Below, piece by piece: positions 27,005 to 35,654 of a stretch of DNA of 64,000 nucleotides (positions are counted from its first letter, which is position 1; each line of letters starts with the position of its first letter). Source of the DNA: BCD1 sp965230565 (GTDB lineage: Bacteria > Bacteroidota > Bacteroidia > Chitinophagales > Saprospiraceae); contig CBDDLH010000015.1 of NCBI GenBank assembly GCA_965230565.1, forward strand, positions 558,001-622,000, given 5' to 3'. The notes beneath the pieces were generated by a model that made no database searches, had not been told where the DNA came from, and saw only the letters and a program-made list of their open reading frames with translations. A program made the position numbers and the translations under genes.

Positions 27005-27935
27005 TCAAATCATCACAACCCTCAAAACCTCTACCCAACCATGTTCATCAGTAATTCTGACAAAATAGGTCCCGGAATCCAGATTAGATACTTTGACAGG
27101 CTCTTTCCCTAGTATGTTTGCTTTTAAAATCTGCCTGCCTGAAACGTCCAGCAACGTGATATCCAGCCTTTCGTCATCCTCCACATTCCCTATCACAAAA
27201 GCTGTGCTTACCGGATTAGGTGACAATGAATATTTGTTTTGCTTCGGTATTACTTCAACAATCGGTGAAACAATATTACAATTGACTGGGCCAGGCAAAG
27301 GTTCAATGCCAAAGAACCCAAAATCACTTACCCCTGTAAATTCCACGCTACAATCATCGTAAACCTTAAAATGCCAGGTATGGCGGTTATCACATCCATC
27401 GAAGCAATCATTCCATTGCACCTCAAAATCGAGGTATTTGACTCCATCAATTATATCATAAGCGATCCTTCCTGCTCCGCCAATCAGATAATTAGGCTCT
27501 GCATAATTGACTCCTTCCACTAATTCGAGACTATCGCAAAGCGCATTGACATTCCAAAGTTTGGGCGTTTCCAAAACCGCAAAACTGGAATAACTGGCCA
27601 CTTCAAGGCTGTAGGTCGAAGTGATATAATCCATCAAAGTATCTCCCTGTTTCAGTGATCAGGTTTTGCCAGTTGGATGTCCAGTTGTAATTCTCATCCA
27701 CACTAACGATAACACTGGACGTGATCAATTGCCATGAACCATTATGAACGCAATATATGTTAAAGACACTATCCCGTTCGGGCAATTGAGCCGCATTCAA
27801 AATAGCAGCCATAGCTTCCGCAATACTATCCTGATGACTTTGAGGGATCTGCACCAAACCCAGGTCAGGATGGTCAGTATCGATCATACGTTTCAGGGCC
27901 AGCCCCTTGATGTCAAGTTCATAATTCTCAATCAA
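27005..27935 (-). pseudogene. T9SS-exported protein with Por secretion tail, frameshifted
   Basis: Two frames make one protein. Frame 1 (27935-27603) ends 'NLITETGRYFDG...'. Frame 2 continues as 'GDTLMDYITSTYSLEV' to the end at 27005. One extra G in the GGG at + strand 27645-27647 explains the break; correction gives about 309 residues from 27935. The frame stays open further upstream to about 28049 with a hydrophobic stretch (NVFYAVIISSFSVSCWFVPFG) that looks like a signal peptide, but no ATG opens it. The C-terminal ~75 residues (YSLSPNPVSTAFVIGNV to the end) are a Por/type A T9SS sorting domain. The middle is Cys-bearing and otherwise unrecognised. The gene is framed by two copies of the same composite repeat. 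Confidence 0.75.
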
Positions 27936-28115
27936 AACCTGGGGAACGGTACAATCGGAATTAACGGGTTGTGAGAAGCCAAAAGGAACGAACCAACATG
28001 AAACAGAAAAGGAGGAGATAATAACCGCATAGAAAACATTTTTAGAAAAATCAAAATCACTTTCAATAAGAAAAGACCCTTTAGGAAAGAAAACTAGTTG
28101 GTATATTCCTAAAAA

Positions 28116-28151
28116 AATTTAGGGCCTAACTTGAAGTTAGACCCTAAATTA
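28116..28151. repeat. TTTAGGGCCTAAC hairpin, copy B
   Basis: Arms AATTTAGGGCCTAAC and GTTAGACCCTAAATT with a 5-base TTGAA loop. Followed, as in copy A, by a CCGTNNN heptamer array. Confidence 0.8.
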
Positions 28152-28201
28152 CCCCTCCGACCTTGTAAGTTTATCACACCTAAAACTCAAACCCACACTC
28201 C

Positions 28202-28235
28202 CCGTAAACCGTAGGCCGTAAGTCGTGAACCGTTT
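28202..28235. repeat. Heptanucleotide tandem repeat CCGTNNN, 5 units
   Basis: CCGTAAA, CCGTAGG, CCGTAAG, TCGTGAA, CCGTTTT. It ends directly at the stop codon of the next (minus-strand) gene. Confidence 0.75.
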
Positions 28236-29984
28236 TTATTCCTTAAGTTCAAAGTAATTCGGGAAGTACCCCGGCAATACCGGTGAAGGATCCCAGTTGA
28301 AACGCTTATGCACAATGACCCTGCTCACAGGCACGATCAGATAGATTTCAGGTTGCTCATCGTAAATGATCTCCTGTAACTGACCATACAAAGCTTTCTT
28401 TTTCTCAGGGTCGGTTTCTCTGACAATAGAATCGATCAGGGCATCTGTTTCGGCAGAACCGAATCCTACACGGCCGGCACCTTCCGTATGCCAGTTCTGC
28501 TGTGGATTCCAGCTTACCGGAGGCCAGCTTCTTCCTCCCGGAGCAATATCGTAATCACCTGTTTTGGTATTTTGTAACATTACTGCGTAATCCATTGACT
28601 TTGGCTCAAGGCCAATCCCTGCTCTTTTGGTGGTTTCCTGAATCAACAGCGCCAAAGTTCGCTGACGCTCACTTTGCCCGGCATATTGAAATTCCAGGTT
28701 CAGTTCCACTCTTTCCCCGTCAATGTCTTTATCGACCACCCCATCGTCGTTGGTGTCTTCCCAACCAGCTTCCTTAAGTAAGGCTTTAGCCTTTTCAATA
28801 TCGTATGCAGGAGGCGCCAGATCAGAACGATAATATGATGCAGACGGATGGACAGGCACAGAAAAACGTACAGCTAAACCCCCATAAACAGTTTCGATGA
28901 TCTGGTCAACATCAATGGCGTGGGCAAGAGCCTTACGCACTTTTTTATCCGCGAGTTTATCTTTCCTTCCATTGACAAACAGCATATAATAACCCAGGAA
29001 TGGCGGCGTCTCAAAGTTGTAAATTTCATTCAGGAGAGAATCTTCCCGAAGCTCTTTAAAATCATTCGGGTCGATATTTGACATCGCATCAAGCTCCTCT
29101 GATTTTAGAGCTGCAATAGCTGTTACATTATCTACAATTGGTTTATAGATCAATTTATCCGGCTTGGCATTCAATGCAGGAAAATCATCAGCAAGTGCAT
29201 CTCCCCACCAGTTATCTTTTTTCACCAGCACTACTTCTTTTCCGGTTTCCCAGCTTTCGAGGCGGTATGGTCCGCTACCGGAAATCCCGGTAACATCATG
29301 TGAGAACTTTGTAGAACTGAACTCATCAGCAAACTGCTGTATGGCTGGATTTTCCTTCGAAATGCCTTCCATTTTTTCCTGGTCCAGGAAGTCAGTCAAT
29401 GGGATATCTTTCAGCGCATTTTGAGTATCATAAATGTGTGCTGGAATAAGAAACATCGTATTGGAAAGGATTTCAACGACATTATCGGTTTTCTCTGTAT
29501 AAACAGTGAATTTCTTTGGATTATCTGCATCTACCTCAATATCCTTGATGATGGAAAGGTAAGGTTTCACCCTTTGGGTTGCCAGTTGCGGAACAAAAAC
29601 TGTTTTGACCATAAAGACATAATCTTCACCGGTCACTGGAGAACCATCATCCCAGACAGCTTCCTCAAAGATCTCAAAGGTAAGGGCAAGGCTACCAGCC
29701 ATAGGGCCATCGGTAACTTCCTTTTCTTCAGGCCATGATTTGGCTAGCTGAGGAATGAATTCAAGCGTTTTGGGCTCAATGGATAACAAATAGGAAAAAA
29801 CCTGCAATTCTACTTCCGTTGCATAGGCAGTAGTTGAAAGCACAGGATTGAGCCTGTCAGGACTTTCATCGAGGCGCAAAATAACTTCATTGGTCGTTCT
29901 CGTCCAATTTACCGTCTCTTTATCATCCGGTGTACAGGAAGCCAGTATTATTAAACCGAGGAGGAGTAAATAGATACGTTTCAT
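28236..29984 (-). CDS. ABC-type solute-binding lipoprotein (SBP_bac_5), copy 1
   Basis: 582 residues. The lipoprotein signal 'LLLLGLIILASC' gives a lipid Cys at about residue 17. The body matches the peptide/nickel-type extracellular solute-binding family 5: 'LDESPDRLNPVLSTTAYATEVELQVFS', 'SYLLSIEPKTLEFIPQLAKSW', 'DGSPVTGEDYVF', 'RKALAHAIDVDQIIETVYGG' and 'KAKALLKEAGWEDTNDDGV'. It would bind oligopeptides or a similar ligand in the periplasm. No permease or ATPase genes are adjacent. A paralogue of similar length lies directly upstream on the same strand. Confidence 0.92.
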   Translation of the reverse strand: MKRIYLLLLGLIILASCTPDDKETVNWTRTTNEVILRLDESPDRLNPVLSTTAYATEVELQVFSYLLSIEPKTLEFIPQLAKSWPEEKEVTDGPMAGSLALTFEIFEEAVWDDGSPVTGEDYVFMVKTVFVPQLATQRVKPYLSIIKDIEVDADNPKKFTVYTEKTDNVVEILSNTMFLIPAHIYDTQNALKDIPLTDFLDQEKMEGISKENPAIQQFADEFSSTKFSHDVTGISGSGPYRLESWETGKEVVLVKKDNWWGDALADDFPALNAKPDKLIYKPIVDNVTAIAALKSEELDAMSNIDPNDFKELREDSLLNEIYNFETPPFLGYYMLFVNGRKDKLADKKVRKALAHAIDVDQIIETVYGGLAVRFSVPVHPSASYYRSDLAPPAYDIEKAKALLKEAGWEDTNDDGVVDKDIDGERVELNLEFQYAGQSERQRTLALLIQETTKRAGIGLEPKSMDYAVMLQNTKTGDYDIAPGGRSWPPVSWNPQQNWHTEGAGRVGFGSAETDALIDSIVRETDPEKKKALYGQLQEIIYDEQPEIYLIVPVSRVIVHKRFNWDPSPVLPGYFPNYFELKE

Positions 29985-30031
29985 GGTTTTAGATTTTGAT
30001 TTACGATTTTGAGTTATATGAACTCCCCCAC

Positions 30032-30039
30032 CAAAGGTA
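30032..30039 (-). promoter_or_regulatory. Candidate -7 element (TACCTTTG) before solute-binding copy 1
   Basis: Minus-strand TACCTTTG, 47 bases before the start codon; -33 partner not seen. Confidence 0.4.
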
Positions 30040-30111
30040 CCGGGAATCCAAATTATGATTGTATGGTTAAGTATTCACAAAATACTTTTAAAATTCAATT
30101 TGCGATTTTGA

Positions 30112-31881
30112 TCATTTCAAAACTTCAAAGGTATTCACCTGGAATCCTGGTTTCAAAATGGTAGGCTCTCCTTTGAGACGCTTGCTGATAGCGATTTTTT
30201 CTTTGGGGGAGAATAACATAATGATCGGCTGTTCTTCATAGAACAGTTCCTGGAATTGTTTGTATAAAACTGCTCTTTCCGTTTCATCAAGCGTAGTACG
30301 GATAGAATCGATCAAAGCATCGGATTCGGCATCTCCGAATCCCCACCGATTAGACCCGTTTGGGGTATCACTACTGGTATGCCAAAATTGTTTGGGATCA
30401 TCAGGAAGAGGATCAAGTCCGTAAGCTCTGGAAACCAGTTCAAAGTCCCTGTTGCTCAAATCCGCCGAAATTGCCCTGAACTCCTTAGATAAAATGTTAA
30501 CTCTCACCTTCGCTTTACTGGCATTTTCCTGAAACATCAGGGACAATTTAGAACCAAACTCGGAAGATTGCGTGGTCAGGTAGCTGAGCTCCATATCAAC
30601 TTTTTGACCATCGATCATTTTGTCAAAAACTCCATCATCATCACTATCCTGCCACCCTGCTTCTTCCAGCAAGGCAATAGCTTTATTTACATCGTATTCA
30701 ATCAGAGGGAGATCTTTATGGTAATAGGGACGGATTTTCGGAAATGGTCCTACAAGTCTTTCGGCATAACCGTCGTATAACAATTCAATGACAGCATCAA
30801 CGTCAATGAGATGGGCTAAAGCCCGACGAACCCTTTTATCATTTAGTTTAGGGTTTTTACCGTTTATTCCAATATAATAGACATTCGCAGACGTCGGTGT
30901 ATGTAAGTCAAACTGTTCAAGGACGAATTTGTTGTCCGACAGTTCAGAAAAATCTTTGGAATCCAGTTGCCCGGCAGCATCCAGTTCACCGGCCTTGAGG
31001 GCTGTTACCGCTGTTTTTTGATCTTTTAAAATCCGGAAAACCACTTCGGAAGGATAGGCAATCAGACTTGAATTTTTATCGACAACCGCATCTGCCCACC
31101 AATTTTGTTTTCTCTTAAGCACGATCTTATTCCCTTCCTCCCAGGAATCCAATTCATAGGGACCTGCACCGACAATGAATTCTTTTTTTCTCGAAAAATC
31201 CGGACCATTAAATTGCTCTGCAAACCGGGATAATGCCAGATCGCTTTTCATCAACTTTTCCGCTTTTTCAGCATCAACCAGATCTGAAAGCTGATAGGAA
31301 GCCATTATCTTTTCAGGATCAAAGATATGCTCTGGCAGTACCACCATATTACTAATGGCGGGCTCTGCGAGGATGTACTTCTTATTTGCAATCACGGAAA
31401 ATTTTCCTGGTTCGTCAGGATAAACAACAATGTCCCCGATAAAATCAAAATATCCCCGGTAAGGAGCAGAATTGACTTTAGGATTAAACATAGCTTTGAA
31501 AGAAAAGGCCACATCTTTTGCACTTACCGGCTTTCCGTCGGGCCAGTTAGCTTCCTCGCGAAGTTCATAAGTATAGCTGATCGTTCCATCCTCATGTTCC
31601 CCGACTTCCGGGGCACTTTTGACAAGCTGTGGAACCAGCTCAAGGCTGACCGGATCAAAAGTCATTAAACTCGCATGGATTTGCTCTATGACAGAACGAC
31701 TGTAGGTATTGACAGTAGTCATCGGATTTAACCGATCCGGCTCATTGGCCAATCGAACATAAATGGGGTTTCCTTCGTTATTAAAGTTGATGACAGGTTC
31801 CTTGTCAACCGGATCCCCTGCACAAGAACTGAAAAGGTAGATAATGATAGCCAGGGGGAGCCAATACAAGTTTACTTTCAT
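30112..31881 (-). CDS. ABC-type solute-binding lipoprotein (SBP_bac_5), copy 2
   Basis: 589 residues. Signal 'LAIIIYLFSSC' with lipid Cys near residue 20. The same landmarks as its neighbour appear: 'LANEPDRLNPMTTVNTYSRSVIEQI', 'WPDGKPVSAKDVAFSFKAMF', 'RVRRALAHLIDVDAVIELLYDG' and 'KAIALLEEAGWQDSDDDGV'. The two genes are separated by 127 bases with a promoter-like motif between, so they may be expressed separately. The tandem arrangement indicates an old duplication. Ligand unknown. Confidence 0.92.
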   Translation of the reverse strand: MKVNLYWLPLAIIIYLFSSCAGDPVDKEPVINFNNEGNPIYVRLANEPDRLNPMTTVNTYSRSVIEQIHASLMTFDPVSLELVPQLVKSAPEVGEHEDGTISYTYELREEANWPDGKPVSAKDVAFSFKAMFNPKVNSAPYRGYFDFIGDIVVYPDEPGKFSVIANKKYILAEPAISNMVVLPEHIFDPEKIMASYQLSDLVDAEKAEKLMKSDLALSRFAEQFNGPDFSRKKEFIVGAGPYELDSWEEGNKIVLKRKQNWWADAVVDKNSSLIAYPSEVVFRILKDQKTAVTALKAGELDAAGQLDSKDFSELSDNKFVLEQFDLHTPTSANVYYIGINGKNPKLNDKRVRRALAHLIDVDAVIELLYDGYAERLVGPFPKIRPYYHKDLPLIEYDVNKAIALLEEAGWQDSDDDGVFDKMIDGQKVDMELSYLTTQSSEFGSKLSLMFQENASKAKVRVNILSKEFRAISADLSNRDFELVSRAYGLDPLPDDPKQFWHTSSDTPNGSNRWGFGDAESDALIDSIRTTLDETERAVLYKQFQELFYEEQPIIMLFSPKEKIAISKRLKGEPTILKPGFQVNTFEVLK

Positions 31882-31962
31882 TAAACTGGAATTTTAATAA
31901 AGCTCTAAAATAGGGTTTTTTAAGCTAAATTCGTCCATTAGGGATTCAACAAAAAATAATTT

Positions 31963-32868
31963 ATGCAAAAGAATGTATTGATCGCCGGAGGCAGCGGTTT
32001 GGTGGGCAAACGATTGAGTGAACTATTATCCCAAAAAGGATATCAGGTGAACTGGCTAAGCAGAAGCGCCAACAAGAGCGGTAAATTCCCGGCTTACCAA
32101 TGGGATCTGAAAAATGGCTATATCGATGAGGAAGCCATTAAAAATGCCGAATACGTGATCAACCTGGCAGGAACACCCATCGCGGATAAACCCTGGAGTG
32201 ACAAGCGAAAAAAAGAGATCATTGAGAGCCGTACCGAAAGTATCCGGTTATTAAATAAATATTTCAAACAGATAAAATATCCCAAGGTATATTGTTCTGC
32301 AACGGCCATCGGCATTTACGGAGACCGTGGAAATGAGTTGATAGATGAAACAGCTCCTCCGGGAACCAAAGGATTCCTGCCTGAGAGTTGCATAGCCTGG
32401 GAAAAAGCCTACCATGAAGTCAATTCACCTGATTTGAGAAGCGTGGCCCTTAGAGTTGGAATTGTGCTGTCAGCAAAAGGCGGTGCCCTGGAAAAACTCA
32501 CTATGCCCTTCAAATTTTTTGTAGGTGGATGGCTCGGTTCCGGAAAACAATGGTACTCCTGGATTCATATTGACGATATGTGCAGAATGTTCATTCATGC
32601 TATTGAAAATGACAACATGAGTGGCATTTACAATGCAGTAGCTCCAAACCCCGTAACTAATAAAACCCTGGTTCAGATGATCAAAAATGTGCTTGGAAAA
32701 CCAGCTGTAATGGCTCCTGTCCCTGAATTTGGCCTCCGGCTGATGATGGGCGAAATGGCCGATATGGTGCTGGATAGTGCTAAGATATCCTCAAAAAAGG
32801 TGGAAGATGCAGGGTTTACCTTTGAATTTCCGGAATTGGAAGGAGCGCTAGGGGATTTGTTGGGGTAA
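31963..32868 (+). CDS. TIGR01777-family NAD(P)-dependent epimerase-like oxidoreductase
   Basis: 301 residues. The Rossmann motif 'VLIAGGSGLVGKRLSELL' opens the protein. 'VINLAGTPIADKPWSDKRKKEI', 'SATAIGIYGDRGNELI' and 'WIHIDDMCRMFIHAIEN' are signatures of the YfcH/SDR39U1 atypical short-chain dehydrogenases, and the C-terminal ~50 residues form the DUF1731 region. Substrate is unknown in the family. Divergent from solute-binding copy 2 (81 bases). Confidence 0.9.
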   Translation: MQKNVLIAGGSGLVGKRLSELLSQKGYQVNWLSRSANKSGKFPAYQWDLKNGYIDEEAIKNAEYVINLAGTPIADKPWSDKRKKEIIESRTESIRLLNKYFKQIKYPKVYCSATAIGIYGDRGNELIDETAPPGTKGFLPESCIAWEKAYHEVNSPDLRSVALRVGIVLSAKGGALEKLTMPFKFFVGGWLGSGKQWYSWIHIDDMCRMFIHAIENDNMSGIYNAVAPNPVTNKTLVQMIKNVLGKPAVMAPVPEFGLRLMMGEMADMVLDSAKISSKKVEDAGFTFEFPELEGALGDLLG

Positions 32869-32870
32869 GG

Positions 32871-33115
32871 GTTTGAAATCGTTTGACATTGTTTGACATT
32901 GTTTGATGTGGTTTTAGATACTTTTAACCAAGTAAGCGGACAAAATTAGTTTTGATCAAAATACTTTATTCAATCAAGAAGGCGCTGAGAGCTGTTACGC
33001 GGAGAAAAATAAACAAAACTGCCGTCATCTGCGGTATAGCCTAATGGTTCGCTTCAGGAAAACATTTGATTTAAAGTAGTTCTGTCCGCGTACTCATATC
33101 AAACAACTTCAAATG
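32871..33115. repeat. Intergenic element with 10-base tandem repeat and inverted end; includes 65-base repeat copy 2
   Basis: Begins three bases after the epimerase stop with four 10-base units: GTTTGAAATC, GTTTGACATT twice, GTTTGATGTG. The inverted motif (ATCAAACAACTTCAAA) lies near 33097-33112. Between them, 32937-33002 repeats the blocks of the element at 24567 (GGACAAAATT, TTTTGATCAAA, GGCGCTGAGAG, TGTTACGC). No gene was seen in 32869-33204. A GC-rich hairpin follows at 33130-33150. Confidence 0.6.
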
Positions 33116-33129
33116 GAGCAGCGCGACAT

Positions 33130-33150
33130 CCCGGGCACCAAGTGCCGGGG
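33130..33150. repeat. GC-rich hairpin (GGGCACCAAGTGCC type)
   Basis: GGCAC pairs with GTGCC around CAA, with flanking C and G runs, and is followed by GCATGGCGAGCATCCCC. A related hairpin is at 42426-42450. Confidence 0.5.
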
Positions 33151-33204
33151 CAGTGAGCATGGCGAGCATCCCCATTTTTCATTCAATCTTCGTATCTTTA
33201 CCGT

Positions 33205-33813
33205 ATGAACTTCTCATCAAAATTAATAGAAGAAGCAGTAGAGGCATTTGCCAGTCTGCCGGGTATCGGAAAAAAAACGGCATTGCGACTCGTTCTCCAT
33301 CTCATCAAGCAGGATGTGGAGAAAAGTGAGGATTTTGCCAACGCCATTCTGAACATGCGAAAAAACATAAAAACCTGTCAGCAATGTCACAATATTTCCG
33401 ATGATGAGGTCTGCAGTATTTGCACCAACAAGCACCGCGATCGCTCCGTAATCTGTGTAGTAGAAAACATTCGTGACCTAATGGCTATAGAAGATACGGG
33501 GCAGTTCCGTGGTTTGTATCATGTTCTGGGAGGCGTTATTTCCCCGATTGAAGGTGTAAGCCCCTTCGACCTTACCATTGACGGTCTTTTGGAACGGATA
33601 GACAAAGGTGAGGTAAAAGAAATCATCATGGCCATCAGCCCTACGATTGAGGGAGATACCACCATTTTTTATATCTCCAAACAACTCAAAGAAAAGGATG
33701 TCACGATCAGCACCATTGCCAGAGGCGTTTCCTTTGGCGGGGAATTGGAGTATGCGGATGAATTGACCTTAGGTCGATCTATTTTGACAAGGACGACTTA
33801 TCAGGCTGAGTAA
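33205..33813 (+). CDS. recR: Recombination mediator RecR
   Basis: 202 residues, standard length. N-terminal helix-hairpin-helix (AFASLPGIGKKTALRLVLHLI), C4-type zinc motif 'CQQCHNISDDEVCSIC' at about residues 57-72, then a TOPRIM domain with 'ICVVENIRDLMAIEDTGQFRGLYHVLGG' and a C-terminal 'ARGVSFGGELEYADELTLGRSI'. RecR works with RecO to load RecA on SSB-covered single-stranded DNA in gap repair. Confidence 0.97.
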   Translation: MNFSSKLIEEAVEAFASLPGIGKKTALRLVLHLIKQDVEKSEDFANAILNMRKNIKTCQQCHNISDDEVCSICTNKHRDRSVICVVENIRDLMAIEDTGQFRGLYHVLGGVISPIEGVSPFDLTIDGLLERIDKGEVKEIIMAISPTIEGDTTIFYISKQLKEKDVTISTIARGVSFGGELEYADELTLGRSILTRTTYQAE

Positions 33814-33847
33814 TTCTGTTCCAATTAAAATAGCTTTCCTATAACTT

Positions 33848-33965
33848 CGAAATTGGACATTCGAAATTCATAATTCGATATTCTGTTTAGAGGTTTTTGA
33901 AATTAAAGATTAGTTATACAGAACCGCAGAATAACGAATATCCAATACCCAATTTAGAAGTTTTT
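33848..33965. repeat. Intergenic inverted element (CGAAATTGG / CCAATTT type)
   Basis: The left arm has TCGAAATTGGACATTCG and ATTCGATATTCTG. The right arm has CAGAATAACGAATATCC and CCCAATTTAGAAG, the approximate reverse complement. About 40 bases separate the arms. It fills the gap between recR and the convergent transporter gene and may act as a terminator. Confidence 0.5.
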
Positions 33966-33984
33966 GAGAAAATTTTCCCTCCGG

Positions 33985-35310
33985 CTAGATATTTACGTCC
34001 GCCACATGACCGCGGGCACGAACGATCTTCACAAACCATAGAATTAGCAATCCAATCAGGAAGAATACTCCCAGCACCAAGACACTTGTGCGCATGCTGC
34101 CGGTCATATTGGTTACAAATCCGAAGGCAAAGGTTCCAAAGATGATAGCTACTTTATCCACCACTTCGTAAAAACTGAAAAAGGAAGCGGTGTCTTCCAG
34201 GTCTTCAGGAAGCAATTTGGCATAGGTAGATCTGGAAAGAGATTGGATTCCTCCCATAACAACACCTACTCCGGCGGCCAGAGCATAAAAATCCAATTTC
34301 CCAGTTACTAAATATGCAAGAAAACAGATAACGATCCAGATAACCAACATTACCATTATGGAAAGTTTATTTCCCTTTACCTCTGATATCCGGGCAAACA
34401 GGTAAGCCCCGCCGATGGCTACTATTTGTAAAATAAGCACTACAATAATCAACTCACTGGTTTCAAAATTGAGTTCCTGCTTTGCAAACAAGGAAGCCAG
34501 GTATAATACGGTCTGAACCCCTGCATTGTAGAAGAAAAAGGCAGCAAGGAATATTTTCATCTGCTTCTGATACTGAATAAACTTCCACACTTTCGCCAAC
34601 TCCATAAACCCTCTTGAGATCAACCCCTTCGTTTTTTCTTTAATATCCTTTGGCAATCTTTTAAAAGGGATGATGGCAAATCCTATCCACCAGAGTCCTA
34701 CCATGATAAAGGATATCCTAACCGCCATAGTGCCAGCCTCCTGCAAACCGAACCATTCCGGCTTTTGAATGATGACCAGATTGGTAATCAACAACAATAC
34801 GCTTCCGATATAGCCATAGGTAAACCCTCTGGCGCTTACCCGGTCGTACATATCTTCTGAAGCGATTTGAGGTAAATAGGAATTATAGAACACCTGCCCT
34901 CCGGCGAAACCGACCATTCCCAATACAAAACCCAAAACCCCAATATACACCTGGGAAGTATCCCGAAACCAAAACAAAGAGATACAGGCGATGGACCCGA
35001 GGATGGTGAAGAATCGCATAAAAACCATCTTCTTGCCACCGTAATCCGCTATCCCGGAAAGGATGGGCGAGAGAATGGCTATGAGTACGTATGCCGCTGA
35101 AATGGAATAAGCATATAAGGCGTTATTTGACATTTCAATACCTAAAAACCTCACCTCAGCAGCTGTTACTTCAGTAAAATAAGTAGGGAAAATAGCTACG
35201 GTAATGACCAGGGCAAAGGCACTGTTGGCCCAATCAAAGAAAGCCCAGCCATTGATAATTTTACGATCGTTGAGGCTTATGGAAGAAAGGTTTTGCGTTT
35301 CGGTGTCCAT
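33985..35310 (-). CDS. UMF1-family (Atg22-like) MFS transporter
   Basis: 441 residues from ATG 35308-35310; a TTG nine codons upstream is less likely. About twelve membrane helices. The opening 'INGWAFFDWANSAFALVITVAIFPTYF' is the signature of the UMF1/Atg22-like major facilitator family, and 'GIADYGGKKMVFMRFF' is the loop 2-3 MFS motif. In yeast, Atg22 exports amino acids from the vacuole; bacterial substrates are unknown. It is last in a minus-strand run after glutamine synthetase and the Kunitz lipoprotein, 45 bases from the latter, so co-transcription is likely. Confidence 0.88.
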   Translation of the reverse strand: MDTETQNLSSISLNDRKIINGWAFFDWANSAFALVITVAIFPTYFTEVTAAEVRFLGIEMSNNALYAYSISAAYVLIAILSPILSGIADYGGKKMVFMRFFTILGSIACISLFWFRDTSQVYIGVLGFVLGMVGFAGGQVFYNSYLPQIASEDMYDRVSARGFTYGYIGSVLLLITNLVIIQKPEWFGLQEAGTMAVRISFIMVGLWWIGFAIIPFKRLPKDIKEKTKGLISRGFMELAKVWKFIQYQKQMKIFLAAFFFYNAGVQTVLYLASLFAKQELNFETSELIIVVLILQIVAIGGAYLFARISEVKGNKLSIMVMLVIWIVICFLAYLVTGKLDFYALAAGVGVVMGGIQSLSRSTYAKLLPEDLEDTASFFSFYEVVDKVAIIFGTFAFGFVTNMTGSMRTSVLVLGVFFLIGLLILWFVKIVRARGHVADVNI

Positions 35311-35355
35311 TGAAGTGGTTTGATATATTTTTTGCAAGATAGGTAAAATATATGG

Positions 35356-35631
35356 TTACTTACAACCGCATTTTTCCCGACATTCTTCCAAAGTTTCAAA
35401 TGGCACCACTCCGTTACAACCTCCCCAAATAAAAGTTTTACAGGTTTTTTCTTCCTGATCATAATAATACTTCCTGAAAGCAGCTTTACAAGGACCCGCC
35501 TCGGGTTTGAGCATACAGGCCGGATCTAACTTCGCTTCATTGTTTTGTGCATTTTTTCGGTTACAAGCACCAAAAATCACTCCACCAGCAAGGACCGCAA
35601 CCACTAAAATCAGCTTTAAAAAATTATTCAT
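35356..35631 (-). CDS. Kunitz/BPTI-domain lipoprotein
   Basis: 91 residues. N-terminal hydrophobic signal with a lipobox-like FGAC (Cys23), a short linker, then one complete Kunitz/BPTI domain. Its six cysteines are at residues 39, 48, 64, 72, 84 and 88, spaced like those of bovine trypsin inhibitor except for one residue less in the loop before the fifth Cys. The P1 position is Lys49 in 'EAGPCKAAF', 'RKYYYD' and 'TFIWGGCNG' follow, and an extra Cys90 lies near the end. By family knowledge, a Lys at P1 predicts inhibition of trypsin-like serine proteases. Location: outer-membrane or periplasmic lipoprotein (inferred). It lies between glutamine synthetase (23 bases) and a UMF1 transporter (45 bases). 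Kunitz domains are mainly animal proteins and rare in bacteria. Confidence 0.9.
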   Translation of the reverse strand: MNNFLKLILVVAVLAGGVIFGACNRKNAQNNEAKLDPACMLKPEAGPCKAAFRKYYYDQEEKTCKTFIWGGCNGVVPFETLEECREKCGCK

Positions 35632-35654
35632 AGGTTTGTTTTTTCAAGTATCTT

